Of a DNA stretch of 13,356 bases, positions 8,056-13,356 are shown piece after piece; within the stretch, counting starts at the first letter, position 1, and each line of letters starts with the position of its first letter. Position numbers and translations under genes: made by a program. Source of the stretch: Acidobacteriota bacterium (GTDB taxonomy: Bacteria; Acidobacteriota; Blastocatellia; Pyrinomonadales; Pyrinomonadaceae); assembly GCA_003222935.1 (NCBI GenBank), contig QHXL01000146.1, positions 1-13,356 on the forward strand, in the 5' to 3' direction. The notes under the pieces were generated by a model. It saw only the letters and a program-made list of their open reading frames with translations. It was not told the DNA's origin and made no database searches.

Positions 8056-11000
8056 TCAGTTCGCAAACCGTCGTCGATACTCCGCCGACAAAATAAACGC
8101 CTTAACCATTTCAGCATTCACAAAATTTCCGTGGAACTGGTTAAGTTTATTCAGCCAAAAGTTATAACCGGATAAGTCATTGTCAGGGGCGTCGTCCGGG
8201 TTACGTCTCAAGTAACCAAAGTACTGCATCAAAACGAACGCTCGATTGAACTCCCGTTGGGCCAACGTTTGGTTTTCACCAAGACGACGAAGTACACGCC
8301 CTCGTGCGCCGTTGAAGTTATTGAACTCATCGATCGACGCTTGTCGCTCTGACGGCGTTGGAACAATGCCGGCGTGCGCATAAAGTGCATCTACAAACTC
8401 GGCCGGGGTTTGTGTTACCGGATACAAGGCAATGAATTCCGGTCGCTCGACAAACTCATTAGCGAAGGCAGTTTTGTTTGCATCCAACTTGGCTTCCCAC
8501 CCCGTAACTCCCACCACAACTCCACGACCGATGCTTTGCGTGTCTTTTAAGAACTCGAGGTAACGCACCAAACCATTTGGGCGGTTCAACGCCGCGTTAT
8601 AGAAGCGGTAAACAAGATAGCCAGTCTCCTGGAACTCAATCGAGAGAAAGTAGGCGGCGGAGACGTTGATCCGTTTCACATCAGTGCAGTGGACATCACT
8701 ACCGCAGCCGGTAATCTCGTTCGTCCAAAACGCATGGCCACTAGGATCAGCCTCGCGATTGAGAAAATCAAAATAGTGCTCGTCCACATAGATACCTGCA
8801 ACGTCATACGGATTGACCGACTGTTCCGTCGCGTCGTCAAGAATAGTTAGTGTCGCAACGCCGAGACTTCCCACTATCGCACCACCTGAAGGATTACTAA
8901 GTGTCAGAGTTGCTGTCTCAGTCCCTTCCACGACTGCATCCTCGGTAATTGATACTCTGAATGTCTTTACTGACTCTCCCACTCCAAAAATCAAGGTTCC
9001 TACAGCTACGGAATAGTCTGTTGCCTGCTTTGCAGTGCCGTCGCTGGTGGCGTAGTTGACTGCCACGATTCGATTGAGATCGCCACTTCTGGTCACAATG
9101 ATCTCAACTGCAGTTGGGTCTTCCATCACGATGTAGTTCGCAGCGCTGAACTGCAGGTTGTTAGGTGGTAATGATTGGCGAACAAAAAAGAGCGGTACTG
9201 GTTCATCAAAGGCGGTTCCAAACACTTCAGAGGTAGATGCTCCGCTGGTTCTTGAAAGAAACCACGTTCCTGGTGAGCTACGGAAAATGGCCACATCCGC
9301 TCTCCCATCACCGTCGTAGTCCGCGGGAGTTGGCATGTCGCCGGGTAAACCAAACTGTACGAACTGTAGCCCCACAGTACTCATTTGAATGGACCAGATT
9401 CCGCTGCTTGGGCTGTAGACGGCAAGATCGGTTACACCATCGTCGTCGTAGTCGGCTGGCGCAGGAATGTCATCACTTGTGCCGAAGTTAATAGATGAAG
9501 TGGCGCCGGTTGAGCTTAACAAGATGCCAAAACTAGCTGTCGACGAACGCCAGTAAGACGCGTCTGACTTACCATCGCCATCAAAGTCACCGATTAAAGG
9601 AATATCTCCTACCGTTCCCATTACCAGAGTGACCGTTTGGCCATTCGAACTGTTGATTCTGATCCATTCACCCGTTGAAGGACGGAATACGCAACGATCC
9701 GATTTTTCGTCACCGTCGAAGTCTCCAGGTACAGGTAAATCTCCAGTCATGCCCAGATCCACACCGGAAAGATTAGAGTTTGAGCTGAACTGGATGAACC
9801 ACAAGCCGATGGGACCGCGTCTGAAAACTGAAAGATCAGTCTTACCATCGCCGTCGTAGTCGGCGGGCGCTTGCAAATCACCGGCTGCTCCAAATTGGCG
9901 TGCCCGAGCGCCGCTCGAGCTCTCGCGTACGGACCATAATCCATTGACCGGGTTAAAGATCGAGACGTCGGCCTTTTTGTCCCCGTCAAAATCTGGGAAG
10001 GTCAGTCTAGGTGAAGTGAAGAAGTAAACAGCACCTTGTCCATTTGGCGAAGTTAGATTCTTTTCCGAGGCACCCACGGCAAGTCGGCCTGAGCCGAAGG
10101 CCAGGCTTCCTCCAAAACGGTCGCCGTTGAATGGATCGCTGGGCGTGAGTTTCTGTTGTTCAGTCCAGGCGGACGAAACTTTTTGGAAGGTGTAAGCCGA
10201 GCCAGCGTCTGGTCCAACTGCCGTGTCATCTTCGCGAGCCCCAATTGCGACTACTCCACGACCGATTGCTACAGACCAACCGAAACGATCGATTGCCGCG
10301 CCGTCCGAGGCAACGAGTTTTTGTTCAAGATTCCAAATCGAACCGTCGAATTGGAAAACGTATGCTGCTCCGGCCTGTGACTTTCCTGCGACGGGAGTAT
10401 CCTCGCGCGCTCCACCCACGAGAGTGTTACCTTCAATTGCAACTGCGCCACCAAAATTGTCGCCGTTGGTTCCATCAAGGATAGCTAGCTTCTGTTGAAG
10501 GCTATATAGACCACCGCCGATCTCGACATAAACATAGACTGCGCCCGCTGCCGTCTGTGGAATGTCGGCGCCGGGAGAACCGACGACGAGTTTGTCGCCG
10601 CTTATGGCGAGGGAGTCGCCAAAAAGATCTCCGAGTATCACGCCACCAGCTGGTGTTAACTTTTGCGTTTCGGTCCAAACGCTTCCAGTTCGACGATAGA
10701 GGTAGGCTGAGCCCGCCGACGCATTGCCCGGCAAGTCAGCGAAGTGAGAACCAACGACAATACTATCGCCCTTAATCGCCACTGCGTTTCCAAATTCGTC
10801 GTCAGCAGTCGAGTCGCTTGCGGTTAACTTTTGCTGTTGAGTCCAGGTTGTACCGTTTCGGACAAAAACGTACGCCGCACCGTTGTTGTTGAAACCAGCA
10901 TTCGCTTGATAGGCGCCTATAACGATCGTGTCACTACTTATCGCAACCGATTGGCCGAACTTGTCCGACGCAGCACCGTCGTTCGCGAGCAACTGTGCCT

Positions 11001-11283
11001 GTTGAGTCCACGTGCCTGCATTGAGGACGTAAACAAACGCTGCGCCTGCCTGGGAAGCGGTGGTCGAATCGAAGCGAGCGCCAACCACCATTGTGTTTCC
11101 GTCAATGGCGATCGCGTAACCGAACTGGGCGCCGACACCTCTTGGCGTACTCGTAATCTTTTGCTTTTGTGAAAAGCTTGCTGCCAGGACGGGCGCTGCA
11201 AATACCAGGATAGCTAGTACCAAAGTGATGCGAATGTCCCAATGCGACTTCGTTTGATTCGACTGTTTGATTTGATCGTTCAT
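8056..11283 (-). CDS. Exported FG-GAP / Calx-beta / DUF4214 protein
   Basis: A 1075-residue exported, probably surface or extracellular protein. A signal peptide spans about residues 1-35 (hydrophobic 19-34, likely cleavage near VLAA). Residues 36-425 hold seven repeats of the form QQKL-x-FG-x-(S/A)(V/L)AI-x-G-x-x-(V/L)VVGA, the blade pattern of FG-GAP beta-propellers. Residues 431-700 hold six more of about 45 residues, each opening with a calcium-loop-like DxDxD (D431, D475, D521, D567, D611, D655). A Calx-beta domain covers about 708-817, ending LTILDD. Residues 825-1075 resemble DUF4214, with HYFDFLNREADPSGHAFW near 836 and a second, weaker copy near 1021-1071. GAGGTG lies 5 bases before the ATG. 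An ECF-type promoter element lies 41 bases upstream. Adhesion or matrix binding is a fair guess from the domains; no catalytic motif is seen. Confidence 0.93.
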   Translation of the reverse strand: MNDQIKQSNQTKSHWDIRITLVLAILVFAAPVLAASFSQKQKITSTPRGVGAQFGYAIAIDGNTMVVGARFDSTTASQAGAAFVYVLNAGTWTQQAQLLANDGAASDKFGQSVAISSDTIVIGAYQANAGFNNNGAAYVFVRNGTTWTQQQKLTASDSTADDEFGNAVAIKGDSIVVGSHFADLPGNASAGSAYLYRRTGSVWTETQKLTPAGGVILGDLFGDSLAISGDKLVVGSPGADIPQTAAGAVYVYVEIGGGLYSLQQKLAILDGTNGDNFGGAVAIEGNTLVGGAREDTPVAGKSQAGAAYVFQFDGSIWNLEQKLVASDGAAIDRFGWSVAIGRGVVAIGAREDDTAVGPDAGSAYTFQKVSSAWTEQQKLTPSDPFNGDRFGGSLAFGSGRLAVGASEKNLTSPNGQGAVYFFTSPRLTFPDFDGDKKADVSIFNPVNGLWSVRESSSGARARQFGAAGDLQAPADYDGDGKTDLSVFRRGPIGLWFIQFSSNSNLSGVDLGMTGDLPVPGDFDGDEKSDRCVFRPSTGEWIRINSSNGQTVTLVMGTVGDIPLIGDFDGDGKSDASYWRSSTASFGILLSSTGATSSINFGTSDDIPAPADYDDDGVTDLAVYSPSSGIWSIQMSTVGLQFVQFGLPGDMPTPADYDGDGRADVAIFRSSPGTWFLSRTSGASTSEVFGTAFDEPVPLFFVRQSLPPNNLQFSAANYIVMEDPTAVEIIVTRSGDLNRIVAVNYATSDGTAKQATDYSVAVGTLIFGVGESVKTFRVSITEDAVVEGTETATLTLSNPSGGAIVGSLGVATLTILDDATEQSVNPYDVAGIYVDEHYFDFLNREADPSGHAFWTNEITGCGSDVHCTDVKRINVSAAYFLSIEFQETGYLVYRFYNAALNRPNGLVRYLEFLKDTQSIGRGVVVGVTGWEAKLDANKTAFANEFVERPEFIALYPVTQTPAEFVDALYAHAGIVPTPSERQASIDEFNNFNGARGRVLRRLGENQTLAQREFNRAFVLMQYFGYLRRNPDDAPDNDLSGYNFWLNKLNQFHGNFVNAEMVKAFILSAEYRRRFAN

Positions 11284-11324
11284 GGTTGCACCTCACGCTC
11301 AACTAAAAACTACTGCTATTGATC

Positions 11325-11353
11325 TACGCGCAGGTGGTGAGAAATTTGGCGGA
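11325..11353 (-). promoter_or_regulatory. Putative ECF sigma promoter, copy B
   Basis: Read on the - strand this is TCCGCCAA, 13 bases, then TGCGCGTA. It matches the element at 12389-12417 at 23 of 29 positions and has the same spacing as the one at 13014-13042. The final CGTA would be the -10 and CCGCCAA the -35, about 17 bases apart, as usual for ECF promoters. It leaves a 41-base leader before the ATG of the 1075-residue exported protein. Assignment to the nearby sigma factor is inferred. Confidence 0.72.
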
Positions 11354-11365
11354 TGCGGGTTTAGG

Positions 11366-11456
11366 AATGTCCGATATGCTTTAGCTTGTCGTGACTTGAT
11401 TTAGTGCCATCTCAGCTGTAATCAGAGTCACGACAAGCTGAAGCATATCGGACATT
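11366..11456. repeat. 31-base inverted repeat
   Basis: Arms 11366-11396 and 11426-11456 are reverse complements at 30 of 31 positions (AATGTCCGATATGC paired with GCATATCGGACATT), around a 29-base loop; the mismatch could be a G-U pair in RNA. It begins 6 bases beyond the stop of the OB-fold protein gene and ends 12 bases before promoter copy B, so it may separate the two - strand transcripts. It is unrelated in sequence to the other repeats in the window. No T-run is attached. Confidence 0.87.
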
Positions 11457-11462
11457 TCTTAT

Positions 11463-12332
11463 TTACTCCGGTACTGTGCAGTCTTTCAAAACCAGGAAAC
11501 CTTTTGAGTTTGCGAAGCCATCGCCCAGGCCTTTGACTGTGCCATCGACAGTTACCTCTTCCCCCGCATTAAACCGGCTCACTTTCGCACTCTGAGAACT
11601 GTTCAAGTAACAATGTGCCATCATGTAAGTTGATACCGACGATTTGAAGGTCAAGACAATGTTTCCTGCGCGATCGAGTTCGACGGTGTTTACAGTGCCA
11701 AAAACTCTCATGCGTTTGCCTATGTATGTCTGATTGGCGCGAACCTCATTAGTCTCAAATTCTCGAACGAGTGCAGCGACGTGCATCGCGCCGGTTGGAG
11801 AGACTGCTGCCGGCTCATTTACTTTCGCCAGGGAATCGATTGGTTCGATGCTGCTCACGAAAGCAACCAGCTGGGACAAATAAGTTTCGTCGTTTGCAAT
11901 TCCCAAAATGCTGATTACAGTTTTCCCGCGGCTTAACACCGTCAGAAACGCAGCCGCTCTTGCTCCCTGAACTTCGATTCCCGCGCCTCCCGAAATGCCG
12001 ATCCAACCTGCGGCTGATTCAGTTTCAGTTTTGGGCTTAGGGTCTGCTTTGAATGGTTTGACAACCAGTTGACTCCACTCGTGGTTGAAGTCGCTTTGCG
12101 CATCGCCGCTACCGGGTGTGGCGCCGTATAGCGTGATAAAGCAGTAAGCTCCGGTCGCCTCATTCTGCTTACTGAACACAACGACATTCTCCTTCGATGT
12201 TTTCACCCAGTCCTGGGGCGGTTTGTAACGCACAAGCCCTAACGTTTCCGTTTGACCAGACGCGATGGTAATGGTGAACAGACAAATAATCTGAGCAACG
12301 AGAAAACAGCGAATTAGGTTTGGTCTCTTCAT
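11463..12332 (-). CDS. Exported protein with OB-fold (tRNA_anti-like) domain
   Basis: A 289-residue protein of unknown function. Residues 1-26 form a signal peptide (basic start, hydrophobic 9-24, Ala/Ser/Gly cleavage region). Residues 30-165 are an unassigned domain with YKPPQDWVKT and VVKPFKADPKPKTET stretches. Residues 183-288 look like the OB-fold 'tRNA_anti-like' family: EFETNEVRANQTYIGKRMRV, then FGTV, AHCYL, GEEVTVDGTVKGLG and a final VLKDCTV. Despite the family name, an exported copy is unlikely to act on tRNA. AGAGGGA just before the ATG is a good ribosome binding site. An ECF-type promoter element lies 56 bases upstream, and the gene is divergent from the ECF sigma gene. The signal peptide is confident; the OB-fold call is moderate. 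Confidence 0.85.
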   Translation of the reverse strand: MKRPNLIRCFLVAQIICLFTITIASGQTETLGLVRYKPPQDWVKTSKENVVVFSKQNEATGAYCFITLYGATPGSGDAQSDFNHEWSQLVVKPFKADPKPKTETESAAGWIGISGGAGIEVQGARAAAFLTVLSRGKTVISILGIANDETYLSQLVAFVSSIEPIDSLAKVNEPAAVSPTGAMHVAALVREFETNEVRANQTYIGKRMRVFGTVNTVELDRAGNIVLTFKSSVSTYMMAHCYLNSSQSAKVSRFNAGEEVTVDGTVKGLGDGFANSKGFLVLKDCTVPE

Positions 12333-12388
12333 GCTTCCCTCTATGGCTTAATGGACAAATTTCGTTAGAACGAGTTCCCCTATCTATT

Positions 12389-12417
12389 TACGCGCAAGCG
12401 GTGTAAGAATTGGCGGA
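12389..12417 (-). promoter_or_regulatory. Putative ECF sigma promoter, copy A
   Basis: On the - strand this reads TCCGCCAA, 13 bases, TGCGCGTA. It lies in the 117-base gap between the divergent sigma and OB-fold protein genes and points at the OB-fold gene, leaving a 56-base leader. It matches copy B at 23 of 29 positions. No equivalent in the + direction is seen ahead of the sigma gene within this gap. Confidence 0.72.
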
Positions 12418-12449
12418 GTCGTGGCAGAACCTGACGGCCAGAGTGAACT

Positions 12450-13013
12450 ATGGAAACCTCATCTGACGAAGTATCTGGGTTATTGCAGGACTGGGGCGGG
12501 GGCAATCAGCAGGCACTCGAGAAACTAGTGCCCCTCATCTATGCTGAGTTACGCCAGATGGCACATCGCTGTCTCTATCGCGAACGCCCTGGCCACACAC
12601 TCCAAACTACAGCACTGGTTCACGAAGCCTACTTAAAACTAATCGACCAAAGAGACACGCACTGGCAGAATCGTGCCCACTTTTTTGCGATTGCCGCACA
12701 AGCGATGCGGCGCATACTCGTGGATAATGCGCGACGTCACCAGGCCTTAAAGCGCGGCGGTCCCGCCGAGAACCTGGAACTGGACGAAGCGGCCAATGTC
12801 TCGCTCGATCCTGATCCCATCCTCCTGCCACTGGACGAAGCTCTTGTCCGACTCGCCGAGATCGATCAACAACAAAGCCGAGTCGTAGAACTTCGCTTTT
12901 TTGGTGGACTGACTATTGAAGAGACCGCTGAAGTGTTGGGTCTTTCTGTTGACATGGTTAAGCGTGAGTGGGCCATGGCACGCGCCTGGCTACGACAGTA
13001 TCTCAGCGATTGA
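12450..13013 (+). CDS. ECF sigma factor, TIGR02999-type
   Basis: A 187-residue RNA polymerase sigma factor of the extracytoplasmic-function class, closest in style to the TIGR02999 / Sigma70_ECF family. Region 2 spans about residues 8-97, with the family-typical LQTTALVHEAYLKL at 51-64 and HFFAIAAQAMRRILVDNARR at 78-97. Region 4 spans about 130-184, with RVVELRFFGGLTIEETAEVL at 144-163 and the recognition helix near SVDMVKREWAMARAWL at 166-181. There is no adjacent anti-sigma factor with a zinc motif. Members of this family are often paired with serine/threonine kinases, and a kinase begins 82 bases downstream. The ribosome binding site ahead of the ATG is weak. Likely targets are the three matching promoter elements nearby (inference). 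Confidence 0.94.
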   Translation: METSSDEVSGLLQDWGGGNQQALEKLVPLIYAELRQMAHRCLYRERPGHTLQTTALVHEAYLKLIDQRDTHWQNRAHFFAIAAQAMRRILVDNARRHQALKRGGPAENLELDEAANVSLDPDPILLPLDEALVRLAEIDQQQSRVVELRFFGGLTIEETAEVLGLSVDMVKREWAMARAWLRQYLSD

Positions 13014-13042
13014 TCCGCCATTCCCTCCGTCGCCTGCGCGTA
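13014..13042 (+). promoter_or_regulatory. Putative ECF sigma promoter, copy C
   Basis: TCCGCCAT at 13014-13021, 13 bases, then TGCGCGTA at 13035-13042. It begins on the base after the sigma stop codon. Core boxes and spacing equal copies A and B except for one base in the -35 box. It points at the kinase gene, leaving a 53-base leader that contains the GC hairpin. The kinase would therefore have its own promoter beyond any read-through from the sigma gene. Confidence 0.68.
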
Positions 13043-13050
13043 TTAATTGT

Positions 13051-13076
13051 AGGGGCGGCACTCCGTGGCCGCCCCT
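13051..13076. repeat. GC-rich palindromic hairpin
   Basis: AGGGGCGGC at 13051-13059 and GCCGCCCCT at 13068-13076 form a perfect 9-base stem with an 8-base loop. It lies between promoter copy C and the kinase ATG at 13096, so it would be in the kinase leader RNA. Similar GGGGCGGC palindromes are common interspersed repeats in several phyla as I recall. No T-run follows, so simple termination is unlikely. Confidence 0.8.
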
Positions 13077-13095
13077 GGATACCCGCTACTTAGAA

Positions 13096-13356
13096 ATGAA
13101 CGAAACCTGGCAACAACTAAAAACCATCTTCCATGCAGTCATGGATCTCGATCCCACGGAACGAGCTTCGTATATAGCCCAAGCCTGTGCCGGCGACAAC
13201 GAATTGCGAAACCAAGTTGAGCGTCTTCTCTCCGCTCATGATCAATCCGGTGCGTTCCTTGTGTCTCCAGCTCAATTGGTCGCCACTCAGACCGGTAATG
13301 AGGGCGACGATTTTCGAGACCAGCGAGAAGGTGAGCGCATCGGCCCCTACAAAATA
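13096..13356 (+). CDS. Serine/threonine protein kinase, N-terminal fragment
   Basis: The frame is open from ATG 13096 to the window edge, giving 87 residues, so the gene is cut by the window and not by a stop. The opening follows a pattern common in acidobacterial Ser/Thr kinases: W-x-x-L-K-x-I-F-H-A-V at about 5-15, LDPTERASYIAQACAGDNEL at 18-37, VERLLSAHDQSGAFL at 42-56, and GERIGPYKI at 79-87, where the kinase domain normally begins. The ATP loop and catalytic residues lie outside the window. The gene follows the ECF sigma gene on the same strand and has its own copy of the putative ECF promoter. It is likely to signal together with that sigma factor. The ribosome binding site is weak. Confidence 0.85.
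   Translation, partial: MNETWQQLKTIFHAVMDLDPTERASYIAQACAGDNELRNQVERLLSAHDQSGAFLVSPAQLVATQTGNEGDDFRDQREGERIGPYKI

Noticed and set aside
7764..8175. Small + strand coding frames upstream of lepB (7764-7946, 7867-8175)
   Set aside because: They read through the 37-base inverted repeat and into the 3' end of the 1075-residue protein gene, with no domain or ribosome binding site.
9126..11202. Several 60-113 residue frames on both strands inside the FG-GAP protein gene
   Set aside because: They overlap the repeat-rich gene with its signal peptide and regular domains. They recur because the repeats recur.

Overview
The window reads as chromosomal DNA of a soil-type Acidobacteriota, most likely class Blastocatellia. 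This is an inference from protein style, with no database search behind it: an ECF sigma factor of the TIGR02999 type next to a serine/threonine kinase, a secreted FG-GAP / Calx-beta / DUF4214 protein, a YIP1-TPR membrane protein beside signal peptidase I, and about 50% GC. It is densely coding, with no phage, transposase, CRISPR, tRNA or rRNA seen. No gene-free gap exceeds 300 bases, and almost every gap holds an inverted repeat.

Layout. Positions 75-2015 (+) encode acetyl-CoA synthetase. Positions 2230-4331 (+) form a compact three-gene unit of two small PilZ-type proteins and an AI-2E-family membrane protein. It converges on carA at 4525-5622 (-). Positions 5778-7811 (-) hold lepB followed by a YIP1-TPR membrane protein. 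Positions 8056-11283 (-) encode a 1075-residue exported protein with two sets of beta-propeller-like repeats, a Calx-beta domain and DUF4214-like ends. Positions 11463-12332 (-) encode a small exported protein with a C-terminal OB-fold-like domain. An ECF sigma factor (12450-13013, +) and the first 87 residues of a serine/threonine kinase (13096 to the edge, +) close the window.

The most interesting signal is at the right end. The same two-part element, TCCGCCA(A/T)-N13-TGCGCGTA with identical spacing, lies upstream of three genes around the sigma factor: the 1075-residue exported protein (- strand), the OB-fold exported protein (- strand) and the kinase (+ strand, starting on the base after the sigma stop codon). 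The spacing fits an ECF promoter with a CGTA -10 element. I infer a small local regulon in which this sigma factor drives two exported proteins and its partner kinase. No copy points at the sigma gene itself.

The second theme is repeats. Three related intergenic elements built from degenerate 7-base units (TCATTTG / TCAGTTG / AGTAGTC-like) form long imperfect hairpins at 2058-2182, 4361-4506 and 5645-5794. One creates a false upstream start for a PilZ gene, and another supplies the last codons and stop of the YIP1-TPR gene. Unrelated inverted repeats lie at 7904-8010 (37-base perfect arms), 11366-11456 (31-base arms) and 13051-13076 (9-base GC-rich arms).
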